DNA from: Rhodothermia bacterium
GTDB lineage: Bacteria; Bacteroidota; Rhodothermia; Rhodothermales; JAAAOL01
Reading direction: 5' to 3'
Assembly: GCA_030428385.1 (NCBI GenBank)
Contig: JAUIDY010000007.1
Coordinates: 1-64,000 of the forward strand
Length of the DNA stretch: 64,000 bases
Below, one piece after another: positions 24,410 to 33,604 of the stretch (its first letter is position 1; the number at the start of each line of letters is the position of its first letter). Position numbers and translations under genes: made by a program. The notes beneath the pieces are model-generated. The model did not search any database. It had not been told where the DNA came from and saw only the letters and a program-made list of their open reading frames with translations.

Positions 24410-25162
24410 TTATCCCCAAACCAACGCCACACCTGCCGCCGCCGTGATCGCCGCCGTTTCGGCGCGCAGCCGCCGGGTGCCCAGCGAGGCGATGTGCCAA
24501 CCCGCGGCGCCGGCATCGGCGACTTCGTCATCGGTGAATCCGCCTTCGGGGCCAATCAGCACGTCGATGCTGGTGGCATTCCGGTGAGCGAGGAGGTGTT
24601 CGGTGAAGGACTGGTCCGTCGCGGCATGTTCGTGGCAAAGGAGGCGCAAACCGGCGTTGGTGTCGGCGAGGGTTGTTTCCAGGTCTTGCGGTTCGGCGAG
24701 GCGGACGAGGCGGCTGCGGCCACATTGTTTCATCGCGGCCAACAGGATGTTGTGCGCCCGTTCCCGCTTGAAGCCGGTTTTTTCGGTGCGTGCGGTGACG
24801 AGCGGCACCACCTCTGCCACGCCCAACTCGGCGGCTTTTTCCAGAAAAGTCTCGAAGCGGTTGCGGTTTTTGAGCATCGCCAGCCCGACACGCAGCCGGT
24901 AGCGCGGCTCGCCCACGTTGCGCTGCGTGGCGATGACCTGTCCCGTCACCTGCCGCCGGTCTACGTGGTCGAGCCGCACCTGATACCAGCCGCCCACACC
25001 ATCTACCACCACGATTTCATCGCCAGGCTTTTTGCGCAGCACCCGCGCGGCGTGGTTGGCTTCGTCGTCGGGGAGCCGCACGGCGGTGCCGCGTATGTTT
25101 TCGGGCGGGGTGTAGAAGGCGGTGGTCACGGCAGCAAAGACAAAGGGGATTGACAATGACAT
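24410..25162 (-). CDS. rsmE: 16S rRNA (uracil(1498)-N(3))-methyltransferase
   Basis: 250 residues from the ATG at 25162; the open frame further upstream runs through a dispersed repeat and is not used. An N-terminal PUA-like domain (about 15-80, DDEANHAARVLRKKPGDEI) precedes a SPOUT knot with VLIGPEGGFTDDEV and SLGTRRLRAETAA, the SAM-binding trefoil signature of RsmE. It methylates U1498 in 16S rRNA helix 44. It is convergent with tsaE. Confidence 0.93.
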   Translation of the reverse strand: MSLSIPFVFAAVTTAFYTPPENIRGTAVRLPDDEANHAARVLRKKPGDEIVVVDGVGGWYQVRLDHVDRRQVTGQVIATQRNVGEPRYRLRVGLAMLKNRNRFETFLEKAAELGVAEVVPLVTARTEKTGFKRERAHNILLAAMKQCGRSRLVRLAEPQDLETTLADTNAGLRLLCHEHAATDQSFTEHLLAHRNATSIDVLIGPEGGFTDDEVADAGAAGWHIASLGTRRLRAETAAITAAAGVALVWG

Positions 25163-25204
25163 TTTTCCGAAGGTACGACATGCAAAGCGGAGCGCGCAGC
25201 ACCT

Positions 25205-25336
25205 TTCTTGTGTCATCTCGACGAGCACGGCGAGGAGGGATCTCCCACGCTGCGGGTTAGCATGACGCGGAAGTGAGGCATTGTGCTGATTCCAACGTGG
25301 GAGATCTCTCACATACGTTCGAGATGACAAGAAAGG
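25205..25336. repeat. dispersed palindromic element with long terminal inverted repeat
   Basis: The left end CTTTCTTGTGTCATCTCGA and right end TCGAGATGACAAGAAAG are reverse complements apart from one TG insertion. Inside are GAGGGATCTCCCAC and CGTGGGAGATCTCTC. At about 130 bp this is the longest family member here and looks like a small non-autonomous (MITE-like) element. It fills much of the 361-bp gap between rsmE and the export adaptor gene; the rest of that gap shows nothing else. Confidence 0.65.
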
Positions 25337-25523
25337 GCGTTGTGTTGGGATCAAGCCCCAAGAGCGTTCAGCGCTGAATGGCAGCATTTCGACTTCGACT
25401 GCATCATCCACAAGCAACCTAATCCACGGGTGTGCGTCACACTCAAACACACGGCGTGCAACCCCCGATTGCCCCGCCACATCGCCGTGGTTACGACCTG
25501 CTCTGTGCTTGCTCCCGATTCCC

Positions 25524-26792
25524 ATGTCGAAACGATGGTATTTCGCAGGCGGTGGGCTGCTGCTGGTGCTGATCCTTATTGGCTTTGGCCTCGGTAGTCA
25601 GCAAAGCGAAACCGCCGAACTGCTCGTCCGCCCCGAAACGGGGCCGTTTCAGGTCACTGTGACCGCCACGGGCGAACTCCGCGCCAAGAACTCGGTGAAG
25701 ATCTATGGCCCTGGCAATGCCCGCCGGGCCCGGCTCTTCGAGATGAAGCTGCTGCGGCTCGTTCCTGAAGGCACGGAAGTCCAGAAAGGAGACTTCGTGG
25801 CGGAACTGGACCGTTCTGAACTGACAAGCCGCGTCCAGGATGCCGAGATCGAGTGGCAGCGGCAGCAGTCGCTCTTCGAGCAAACCCAACTCGACACATC
25901 GCTGACGCTGCGGCAGGCGCGCGACGAACACGTCAACCTGCAATACGCGATGGAAGAGGCACGGCTGCGCATGGAGCAGGCGGCCTACGAAGCGCCCTCG
26001 GTGAAGCGGCAGGCCGAGATCGACTTTGAAAAAGCCGAACGGGCGTACGAGCAAGCGCTGACGAGCTACGTGACACAGGTGGCACAGGCGCGGGCCAAGA
26101 TGCGTGAAGTGGGAGCCGGGCTCTCGAAGGCACAAAACGACCTCGACGATCTGCAATCCATCGCGGCAGGATTCACGATCCTCGCTCCCGAAAATGGCAT
26201 GGTGGTGTACCGCCGCGAGTGGAACGGGCAGAAGCTGACCACCGGCGGCACCGTGCGGGCGTGGGATCCCGTCGTGGCCGAGTTGCCGGACCTGTCGGTC
26301 ATGGAATCCATCACCTATATCAACGAGGTGGACATCCAGAAGCTGAAGTCGGGGCAAAGCGTGCGCATCGGCCTCGACGCCGATCCGGACAAAAAACTCT
26401 CCGGCACCGTGACGAGCGTGGCCAACATTGGCGAGCAGCGCCCCAACTCCGACGCCAAGGTCTTCGAGGTTGCCATTGTCATTAGCGAAGCCGACACGAC
26501 CCTGCGGCCCGCTATGACCACGAGCAACACCATCGTCGTCGCCGAGATACCGGATGCGTTGCACGTCCCGCTCGAAACGATCCACGCCCGCGAAGATGAG
26601 ACGTTTGCCTATGTGCGGCGCGGCGGGCGCACGGTGCGGCAGGAGGTGCAACTGGGGCTGCAAAACGAGAACGAAGCCATCGTGGAGCAGGGCCTCACGA
26701 CGGACGATCGGCTGTATCTCTCGCTGCCGACTGACACCACGGGACTGCCGTTCGTCCGGCTGGACGGCACGGACGCGCTGGCCGCGCAGTAA
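25524..26792 (+). CDS. HlyD/RND-type periplasmic adaptor subunit
   Basis: 422 residues from the ATG at 25524. One N-terminal membrane anchor (MSKRWYFAGGGLLLVLILIGFG) is followed by a split lipoyl domain (VTATGELRAK... and ILAPENGMVVY), a long coiled-coil hairpin (about 105-215, QAEIDFEKAERAYEQAL) and beta-barrel and membrane-proximal domains. It bridges an inner-membrane transporter and a TolC channel. The MacB-like permease and TolC gene downstream complete the set except for an ABC ATPase. The substrate is unknown. Confidence 0.88.
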   Translation: MSKRWYFAGGGLLLVLILIGFGLGSQQSETAELLVRPETGPFQVTVTATGELRAKNSVKIYGPGNARRARLFEMKLLRLVPEGTEVQKGDFVAELDRSELTSRVQDAEIEWQRQQSLFEQTQLDTSLTLRQARDEHVNLQYAMEEARLRMEQAAYEAPSVKRQAEIDFEKAERAYEQALTSYVTQVAQARAKMREVGAGLSKAQNDLDDLQSIAAGFTILAPENGMVVYRREWNGQKLTTGGTVRAWDPVVAELPDLSVMESITYINEVDIQKLKSGQSVRIGLDADPDKKLSGTVTSVANIGEQRPNSDAKVFEVAIVISEADTTLRPAMTTSNTIVVAEIPDALHVPLETIHAREDETFAYVRRGGRTVRQEVQLGLQNENEAIVEQGLTTDDRLYLSLPTDTTGLPFVRLDGTDALAAQ

Positions 26793-26823
26793 CCCCTGGT
26801 TCGCCGTTCGTGCGATCAACCCC

Positions 26824-26901
26824 TGTCATCTCGACGACTTTATTCGTTTCGCTAATCGGCAAAGTGGGAGATCTCTCCTCGCTGCACTTGTCGAGATGAC
26901 A
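26824..26901. repeat. dispersed palindromic element between adaptor and permease genes
   Basis: Terminal 12-bp arms TGTCATCTCGAC (26824-26835) and GTCGAGATGACA (26890-26901) are exact reverse complements. Inside is GTGGGAGATCTCTCC. It sits exactly where related operons usually carry the ATPase gene. Confidence 0.7.
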
Positions 26902-26953
26902 TCTTCCTAAGCTGGAGTATTAACCATAATCATCTTGCGTCTACCCGCGGGCC

Positions 26954-28297
26954 ATGCTCGATAAGTTTTCTTACAACCTCCGCATTGCCGTCGAAGCGAT
27001 TGCTGGCAACAAGCTGCGGTCGCTGCTCACGTCGCTGGGCATCATCTTCGGCGTGGCGTCGGTGATTGCGATGCTGGCGATTGGCAAGGGCGCGGAGCAG
27101 GAGATTCTGGCGCAGATGAAGCTGCTGGGCGTTAACAACGTCATCATCCGCCCTGTCGTCATGCAGGAAGAAGGCGAGGTAGGTGACGAAGAAGACCCGC
27201 AGGCCGAGCGCATCCCGTTTTCGCCGGGTCTCACCCTCGCCGACGCCGAAAGCATCGCCGAAATTGTACCGGGCGTAGAGGCCGTAAGCCCCGAAGTGGT
27301 GGTGGAGACGCAGGCGGTGCGGGCGGGGCTGCGGCGTTCGATGAAGCTGGTGGGCGTGGACGCGCCATACTTTGAAGACAGCGACTTCAATCTTGCCGAG
27401 GGCGCGTGGTTTTCGGAAGAACAGATCCGCAACTCGGCCCCGGTGGCGATCATCGGGCAGAAGATCAAGACGCGCTTTTTTACGGGTGAAGATCCGCTCG
27501 GCGCGCGCATCAAGTGCGGCAACCTGTGGCTGACCGTGGTGGGCGTGCTCGAAGAACGGGCGGTGTCACAGGCCAGCATCGAAGCACTCGGCATTCGCGA
27601 TTACAACTACGATGTTTACACGCCCATCACAACGATGCTGCTGCGGTTTGAGGACCGCGCGCGTGTGACAACGCAGGACGTGGAGCAGGCCAACCAGCCG
27701 CAGCAGAACGAAAACGGCAATGTCATCCAAGCCGCGCCCGCCAACTACCACCAACTCGACCAACTGGTCGTACGCGTGGCGTCGTCAGACCTCGTGGCGA
27801 CCGTCGCCGAGGTGGTCAACCGCATGCTCAAGCGGCGGCACTACGGCGTCGTCGATTTTGAGGTGGTGGTGCCCGAGCAACTGTTGCAGCAAGAGCGCCG
27901 CACGCAGAATATTTTCAACGTGGTGCTCGCCGCCATCGCGTCGATTTCGCTGGTGGTGGGCGGCATCGGGATTATGAACATCATGCTGGCCTCCGTGCTC
28001 GAACGCACCCGCGAGATCGGCGTGCGCCGCGCCATCGGGGCCACGCGCCGCGACGTCACGCTGCAATTCCTGATCGAGGCCATCACCATCAGCGTCAGCG
28101 GTGGATTGCTGGGGGTGCTGCTGGGCGCCACGCTCAGCCTCATCATCGAAGCAACCACCGGCATTGAAACCGTGATTTCGTTCGTCGCGGTGGCGCTGGC
28201 GTTTTTTGTGTCCGTCGGCGTGGGGCTCGTCTTCGGCCTCCTCCCCGCCCGCCGCGCCTCCGAGCACGACCCCGTCGTGGCCCTGCGATATGAATAG
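26954..28297 (+). CDS. MacB-like ABC transporter permease
   Basis: 447 residues. An N-terminal helix (LLTSLGIIFGVASVIAMLAIG) is followed by a large periplasmic MacB_PCD domain (about 55-315) and three C-terminal FtsX-type helices, with the conserved ERTREIGVRRAIGATRRDV and LLPARRASEHDPVVALRYE. It would act as a mechanotransmission ABC exporter with the adaptor upstream and TolC downstream. No nucleotide-binding domain is fused or encoded alongside, so an ATPase must come from another locus or the system is incomplete. Confidence 0.9.
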   Translation: MLDKFSYNLRIAVEAIAGNKLRSLLTSLGIIFGVASVIAMLAIGKGAEQEILAQMKLLGVNNVIIRPVVMQEEGEVGDEEDPQAERIPFSPGLTLADAESIAEIVPGVEAVSPEVVVETQAVRAGLRRSMKLVGVDAPYFEDSDFNLAEGAWFSEEQIRNSAPVAIIGQKIKTRFFTGEDPLGARIKCGNLWLTVVGVLEERAVSQASIEALGIRDYNYDVYTPITTMLLRFEDRARVTTQDVEQANQPQQNENGNVIQAAPANYHQLDQLVVRVASSDLVATVAEVVNRMLKRRHYGVVDFEVVVPEQLLQQERRTQNIFNVVLAAIASISLVVGGIGIMNIMLASVLERTREIGVRRAIGATRRDVTLQFLIEAITISVSGGLLGVLLGATLSLIIEATTGIETVISFVAVALAFFVSVGVGLVFGLLPARRASEHDPVVALRYE

Positions 28298-28327
28298 CGA
28301 AATGGTTTCGATATAACCTTTGCCTTA

Positions 28328-29821
28328 ATGACTTTCTTCCTCCATTCCAATAAAGGCACCACCGACGGGCCCCTTCTCCCACTCCTTTTCGTCCTCTTTT
28401 TTCCCCTAGCCGCCCACGCCCAACAAGCCCTCACCCTCCACGACGCCGTGAGCCGGGCGCGGACGATGAGCCCGTCGGCGAAGGTGGCGCGTGCCGATTT
28501 TGCCGAGGCACAGTGGTTGTACCGGGGCCACCGGGCGTCGCTGCTGCCAGCGCTCATTCTCAATGGCAATGCGCCGGGGCTGCAACGTTCCATCACCGAC
28601 ATCCTACAGGACGACGGCTCGGTGCGCTATATCGAGCAGAACCAGGCACGGGCGCAACTTGGGTTGTCGATCAACCAGACGCTGCCGATGACGGGCGGGC
28701 AGGTGTTTGTGTCGTCGGGCATGAACCGCATCAACAGCCAGTTCGGCGAAATTACGCAGAACGAGTGGCGCACCACGCCGCTGCTCATCGGGTTTTCGCA
28801 GCCGCTGTTTCAGTTCAACAACGCCCGGTGGACGCGGCGGCTGGAGCCGATACGCTTCCAGATCGCCCAGCGCACCTTCGCCGAGTCGCTTGAAGGTGTT
28901 GCCATTGAAGTCGTCAACCGCTTCTTCGATGTGTACGTTGCTGCCATCGACCGCGACATCGCGCAGACCAACGTCGCCGTCAACGACACCATCTACACGC
29001 TTTCGCGAGGGCGCTATGAGATTGGCACCATCGCCGAGAACGAGCTTTTGCAGACCGAACTCGAACTGCTGAATGCCCAGACGGCGCTCTCCGACGCCGA
29101 GATTGCGTACCAGCAGGCGCTGCGCAACCTAAAGATCACCCTCGATCTGCCCTACGACACCGACGTCACCATTGCCCCGCCGACGGATCTGCCGGGGCTC
29201 GCCATCGATGCCGACGAGGCCGTGGCACACGCGTTGCAACGGCGGGCACAGGCGCTCACGTTTGAACTGCAAACCCTTGAAGCGGAGCGCGACGTGACCC
29301 AGAGTCGCCGCACCAACGGGTTCAGCGCCACGCTCAATGCCAGCTACGGCCTCAACCAGAGCGCGCCGACGTTTGAGGCCGCCTACACCAACCCGCTCGA
29401 CCAGCAGCAATTCAGCATCGGGTTTCAGATGCCGCTGTGGCAGTGGGGGCAGGGCAAGGCCGAACTGGAAGCCGCGCTGGCGAACTACGACCGCACCGCC
29501 GAAGAGATCGCGCTGGCGCGCAAGCAACTGGAGCAGGACGTGTATTTCGAGGCGCTGCGGCTCCAGCAGTTGCAGCAACAGGTCGCCATCGCCGCCAAGG
29601 CCGACACCGTCGCGGCCCGCCGCTTTGAGGTCGCCAAAAACCGCTACCTCATCGGCCGCATCGACATCACGCAGCTCTTCAACGCCCAGCGCGAGCAAGA
29701 CGCCGCCCGGCGCAGCTACCTTCAGGGATTGCGGCAGTTCTGGACCTCGTACTACGAAATCCGTCGCCTCACCCTGTTCGACGCCGCCACCGGGCAACCG
29801 ATTCGATGGGAAGAAGAGTGA
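28328..29821 (+). CDS. TolC family outer-membrane efflux protein
   Basis: 497 residues with a signal peptide ending AAHAQQA. Two OEP (PF02321) domains are visible as long alpha-hairpins (about 40-230 and 250-480), with family features such as TLHDAVSRARTMSPSA, YEIGTIAENELLQTELELLNAQ and YLIGRIDITQLFNAQREQDAA. A trimer should form the outer-membrane barrel and periplasmic tunnel for the adaptor/permease pair. The start lies 30 bp after the permease stop, so co-transcription is likely. Confidence 0.9.
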   Translation: MTFFLHSNKGTTDGPLLPLLFVLFFPLAAHAQQALTLHDAVSRARTMSPSAKVARADFAEAQWLYRGHRASLLPALILNGNAPGLQRSITDILQDDGSVRYIEQNQARAQLGLSINQTLPMTGGQVFVSSGMNRINSQFGEITQNEWRTTPLLIGFSQPLFQFNNARWTRRLEPIRFQIAQRTFAESLEGVAIEVVNRFFDVYVAAIDRDIAQTNVAVNDTIYTLSRGRYEIGTIAENELLQTELELLNAQTALSDAEIAYQQALRNLKITLDLPYDTDVTIAPPTDLPGLAIDADEAVAHALQRRAQALTFELQTLEAERDVTQSRRTNGFSATLNASYGLNQSAPTFEAAYTNPLDQQQFSIGFQMPLWQWGQGKAELEAALANYDRTAEEIALARKQLEQDVYFEALRLQQLQQQVAIAAKADTVAARRFEVAKNRYLIGRIDITQLFNAQREQDAARRSYLQGLRQFWTSYYEIRRLTLFDAATGQPIRWEEE

Positions 29822-29883
29822 GCCGCGCCTTAATGGGTTCCTGATTCCGTGTAGCGCGTTTTTCTTTTCGTGTACTTCGGCCG

Positions 29884-29946
29884 TCGTATCTCGGCGAGGG
29901 GAAATAGCACTATTCGACGAGATCCCTCACATGCGTTTGGGATGAC
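29884..29946. repeat. decayed dispersed palindromic element
   Basis: The stretch holds CGTATCTCGGCGAGG, then CGACGAGATCCCTCAC and a GGGATGACAC end, all recognisable from the better copies at 13533 and 26824. The inner arms no longer pair well. Confidence 0.4.
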
Positions 29947-29952
29947 ACTTTC

Positions 29953-31920
29953 TTACGGTGTTGCTCCTTGCTGAAGGACAGCCAGGAACGCCTGGTACTG
30001 CGGGTTGTCGGGGCGGAGTTGGACGAGGCGCTGGGTGAGGGCAATGGCTTCGTCTACCCGCTGGGTGTTGTAGTACAACGAGGCGAGGTTGGCCATCGCG
30101 AGTTCCGCGTCGGGGTTGAGGCGCAGGGCGTCCTGGAAGTCAGCTTCGGCCTCGGCGAAGTTGCCCTGGGCCGCGTGTAGCAAGCCCCGGTTGTTGAGCA
30201 TGTCGTCCAGCGTTGGGTTGGCCGCGAGGAGTTCGTCGTACACCGCCATCGCGCGGTCGAAGTTTTGCTGGTTGGCATAGGCGTCGGCCAGCTTGCCCTT
30301 GAAGCGCAGGTGGTCGGGGGCCTGCGCCACGGCGGCCTCGAAGTAGCGCAGGCTGAGTGGGGCCAGCCCGAGGTTGGCATAGGCCTCGCCGATACGGTAG
30401 AGCGTCCACGCGTCGTCGAGGGTGTTCGGGTCTAGCGTCCCGGCGAGTCGCTGGATTTCGCGGTAGCGCCCCTGCAAAAACCACAGTCGGATGAGCGACG
30501 GAGCCAGGGCCTGCTCGCTCTGGGTGTCACGGGCCCGGCGCAGATGCACCGCCGCCGAGTCGAGCAACTGCGGGCTCGCGCCGAACTGCTCGTAATACGT
30601 CAGGAATCCCTCTGCCAGGGTGCGCTCGGAGGGGTTGTCCTCAATCAGGCTGGCGAGGCGGACGAAGGTCTCGCGGGCGTCGTCGGGCAGTTCGGGGTCG
30701 CGTTCGGGCACGCGGATGTAGTGGTCGGTGATGCGCACGTGCGGGATATCGAGCGAGCCCGATGTGGGCATGTGGCAGGCCGAGCAGTTGTTGTTGTTGC
30801 GGGCGCGGACGGCTTCGTCTTCGGTGCAGACCAGCGCCGCATCAGGCGTGTGGCACTGCTGACAGGGGGCGTTAAACGTCTCGGCGGCCACCGTTTTGAT
30901 GTTGAGATGTGGATCGTGGCAGGTGGTGCAGGTGATGGGGGCATAGCCCGTGTTTGGGGTATGCGAGGCTTTATAACAGGCGCTCATCTCCAGCCGATCC
31001 GGGTGCGAGGCCATCAGGAAGCGTGCCGTGCTGTCGGCAAAGCGGGGCCAGAACACATTCATCACCTCGGCGAGTGGCATACCGGGGCGAAAATCGAGGA
31101 AACCCTTGCCTTCTTTCAGCACGGCTGCGCCCTGCATGTGGCAGCGGCGGCACACGTCGTATTGCAGATCCACCGACAGCCGCCCCGGATTTACAATGCT
31201 GTAGTCGATCTCCTCGGCGGTATTAACAATGATGCCCGCCCGTTTTTCTTCGACGTGGATGGAGCCGGGGCCGTGGCACTTCTCGCAGTCGATGCCGCTA
31301 GGCAGCATGGTGTACTGGTTTGCCGAGCCTTCGTTGTAGATCGGCGTCCCGTTGTGGCACGCCATACACTCGATCTCGATTTCGCGGCTGAAGCGGCTGC
31401 TGTTGCCGTGCTGAAACCCTGGCGCAAGGTCCCACTTCGCATCCTGCGCATACCACGTCACGGGCACCTGGTACAGATAGCCGTTCACCGACCGCATGTG
31501 AGAGTTGGTGTGCTGTCCCGAGCCCACAATGTAGTCGATCCGTTCGGTGCGCTGGTGCACGGTGTCGCCGTCGGCCAGCCGGTATTCTTTTACAAAAAGC
31601 GCCTCGCCTTGCCGAAACGGCTGGTAATACAGGTCCCGCTCGGGGTCGTAGATAGGCGCAGGATCGTCGAAGTTGGCGATGCTGGCGGTGGCCGTAGCCG
31701 GCTTAAACGCCTGTCCCATCTGCGAGGCGGCGAAGGATGCCAACTGGTCGGCATGGCACGTGCCGCATACGTCGCGTCCCACGTAGGTGGCTTCGGGACT
31801 GTGGTTGCGGTACGTATAGTCCGCTGAGGCGGACGTGGGAGGCGGAGAGGTGTCCGTGCAGGCTGCGAGCAGGCTTACGGAGAATAGCAGCCATAACAAG
31901 CAAAAGCGCGGAATCAGCAC
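29953..31920 (-). CDS. multiheme c-type cytochrome lipoprotein with TPR domain
   Basis: 655 residues. The lipobox LLAAC places the acylated cysteine at C21. Seven CXXCH heme sites are visible (CGTCH, CMACH, CEKCH, CRRCH, CTTCH, CQQCH, CSACH) over about 50-390. A SACYKASH segment between the fourth and fifth sites looks like an eighth, degenerate site. The C-terminal third (about 430-650) is TPR repeats (GRYREIQRLAGTL, NLASLYYNTQRVDEAIALTQ). It would be a periplasmic or surface electron carrier. Its redox partner is unknown, and no cytochrome maturation genes are present. Confidence 0.88.
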   Translation of the reverse strand: MLIPRFCLLWLLFSVSLLAACTDTSPPPTSASADYTYRNHSPEATYVGRDVCGTCHADQLASFAASQMGQAFKPATATASIANFDDPAPIYDPERDLYYQPFRQGEALFVKEYRLADGDTVHQRTERIDYIVGSGQHTNSHMRSVNGYLYQVPVTWYAQDAKWDLAPGFQHGNSSRFSREIEIECMACHNGTPIYNEGSANQYTMLPSGIDCEKCHGPGSIHVEEKRAGIIVNTAEEIDYSIVNPGRLSVDLQYDVCRRCHMQGAAVLKEGKGFLDFRPGMPLAEVMNVFWPRFADSTARFLMASHPDRLEMSACYKASHTPNTGYAPITCTTCHDPHLNIKTVAAETFNAPCQQCHTPDAALVCTEDEAVRARNNNNCSACHMPTSGSLDIPHVRITDHYIRVPERDPELPDDARETFVRLASLIEDNPSERTLAEGFLTYYEQFGASPQLLDSAAVHLRRARDTQSEQALAPSLIRLWFLQGRYREIQRLAGTLDPNTLDDAWTLYRIGEAYANLGLAPLSLRYFEAAVAQAPDHLRFKGKLADAYANQQNFDRAMAVYDELLAANPTLDDMLNNRGLLHAAQGNFAEAEADFQDALRLNPDAELAMANLASLYYNTQRVDEAIALTQRLVQLRPDNPQYQAFLAVLQQGATP

Positions 31921-32025
31921 AAGACCAAGCGGGCGAAACGGGAAGACAAAGGCAGGGGCTCGAAGAAATAAGCCGCAGGTTTGTTCCTGTTCGTTCGGGA
32001 GCGCCTGTACTTCACCCGTTAACGG

Positions 32026-33291
32026 CTATCGTTTACGTCGGGAGGTAGGCTTGAGGGGCGCGTCGGTATCTTTGTCGCCATTTTTCATCAGCCGCCGAGG
32101 TGTGGGTGCCAGTGAGGCATAAAAGGGCAATGTGGCCACCCCCAGGGCGGCGGCGTCGGAGCCTGCCGTAGCAATACAAAGCTGCGGCGATGCGGGTTTG
32201 TCGCCAATGCGCATCGCCGGAAGCTTTTCTTCGAGGCGCATCAGAAGGGCCGTCAGTATTTCATCGGGGAGCCTGCCGCCGAAGAAAATGGCTTCCGGGT
32301 CGATCAGGTATTCGATGGCCAGGATCAGTGGGGCCAGGTGCGTCGCGCCGTTGTCGATCCAGTCTAGCAAGAACGGGTTTTGTTGCTCAAACAACGGGGC
32401 CAGCGCATCGGCATGGTCAACAGGGATGCCCTGTTCGGTTAGTTGGCGAAACAGGCGCGGCAGGTTAAAATACACGCCCAAGTGGGGGCGGGGGTCGATG
32501 AGGTCGTCGGCGGCGTCGGTGAGGGTATCATCGTTCACAGGGAAATAGCCCAGTTCCCCGGCATTGCCCGTGTTGCCCTCAAAGGGGTGCCCATTCACGA
32601 TTAGTCCACCACCGAGGCCTGCACCGAAGAACATGTAGAAAAAGGTATGGATATGGCGTCCCCGGCCATACCAGCGCTCGCCGACGGCCGCGGCGGTGGC
32701 GTTGTTCTCCAGGTAAATCGGCAATTCCAGTCGTTCGCCCAGGATATCTACCACGGGGATGTTGTTCCAGCCGGGAAAGGCCTGCGGGTTCACCACATTG
32801 GTCACATAGCTTCCTTCCGACACCCCCAGCGGCCCCGGAAATCCTACCCCTACGCCCCAGATCTGATCGGCCAGCAAGCCTTCGCGGCTCATCAGCGTTT
32901 GGGCAGTGGTGGCCATCAGGTCGATGGCTTCTTCAGGGGAGGGGAAATGCAGGTCGTGGCCGATGTGCTGGCGGACGTTGCCGGTAAAGTCGACCAGGAT
33001 ACCCGTGAGGTGATCTTTGTCCAGGTCCAGGCCAATGGAAAAGGCCCCATTGGGGTTCAGCACAAGGCGGGTGGCCGGGGCTCCCCGCCCTTCCTGACGC
33101 CGATCCGCTTCGAGGACCAAATCTTTTTGGATCAGCTGCCGGGTGATGTTCGAAACCGTCTGTGCGGTGAGTTCGGTGCGCTGCGCAATGTCGCCCCGCG
33201 AAAGGGGGCCAAACAGACGAATCGTCTCCAAAACAGTCCGGACGTTGTGCGCTTTGGTGTACTTTAAGTTGGTTCCAGTGAGCATGGGCAT
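32026..33291 (-). CDS. ROK family transcriptional regulator of the mannan locus
   Basis: 421 residues. The N-terminal winged helix (about 10-70, LSRGDIAQRTELTAQTVSNITRQLIQ) precedes a ROK sugar-kinase fold (about 80-390) with VGFPGPLG, NNATAAAVGERWYG and FGAGLGGGLIVNG. The cysteine-rich ROK zinc motif is absent, and the HTH is present, so this is a NagC/XylR-type repressor rather than a kinase. It is divergent from the TonB receptor of the mannan locus, with TAGAAAA operator-like repeats 24-52 bp upstream of its own start. The likely inducer is a mannan-derived sugar. ATGs at 33291 and 33285 are both possible. Confidence 0.88.
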   Translation of the reverse strand: MPMLTGTNLKYTKAHNVRTVLETIRLFGPLSRGDIAQRTELTAQTVSNITRQLIQKDLVLEADRRQEGRGAPATRLVLNPNGAFSIGLDLDKDHLTGILVDFTGNVRQHIGHDLHFPSPEEAIDLMATTAQTLMSREGLLADQIWGVGVGFPGPLGVSEGSYVTNVVNPQAFPGWNNIPVVDILGERLELPIYLENNATAAAVGERWYGRGRHIHTFFYMFFGAGLGGGLIVNGHPFEGNTGNAGELGYFPVNDDTLTDAADDLIDPRPHLGVYFNLPRLFRQLTEQGIPVDHADALAPLFEQQNPFLLDWIDNGATHLAPLILAIEYLIDPEAIFFGGRLPDEILTALLMRLEEKLPAMRIGDKPASPQLCIATAGSDAAALGVATLPFYASLAPTPRRLMKNGDKDTDAPLKPTSRRKR

Positions 33292-33314
33292 GGGTCAAAG
33301 CGGGCCGGGAGCGC

Positions 33315-33343
33315 TAGAAAAGGGCTTTTCTAAAATAGAAAAG
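33315..33343. promoter_or_regulatory. triple TAGAAAA half-site operator in ROK/TonB intergenic region
   Basis: TAGAAAA (33315-33321), GGGC, TTTTCTA (33326-33332), AAA, TAGAAAAG (33336-33343) are three alternating half-sites forming two overlapping palindromes. The right one is a perfect 8-bp inverted repeat with a 3-nt spacer. AT-rich palindromes of this kind are bound by ROK repressors of the NagC/Mlc group. The site lies just upstream of the ROK gene and 14 bp from a candidate -35 for the mannan operon. The assignment is inference. Confidence 0.6.
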
Positions 33344-33355
33344 AGATCTTATAAG

Positions 33356-33384
33356 TTGACATAATAAATTATTTTGATTAAATA
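33356..33384 (+). promoter_or_regulatory. candidate promoter for the mannan utilisation operon
   Basis: TTGACA (33356-33361), a 17-bp spacer and TAAATA (33379-33384) lie in a strongly AT-rich stretch upstream of the TonB receptor. About 10 bp further on, TTTG (33394-33397) and TATCTTGG (21 nt later) resemble a Bacteroidota-type promoter (TTTG and TAnnTTTG). I cannot decide which is used. The rest of the 313-bp intergenic region shows no gene. Confidence 0.45.
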
Positions 33385-33604
33385 TTTCCAGAGTTTGTAA
33401 AACAAATTGAATAATTAATATCTTGGTGCCCCGCCATCCAGATGAAGAGCCCGCCTCCAAAGCGCCCCCGCGTCATGGAAGCGGTTCCGCTATCCCCATT
33501 ACATTTTCATTTGGCAGCACGATTAAGTAAATGCTTAACCTGAGAAAAATGCCTACCCCGAGGTTACGCAGGTGCTGCCCCGTCACTACAAAACACCCTT
33601 CGCT

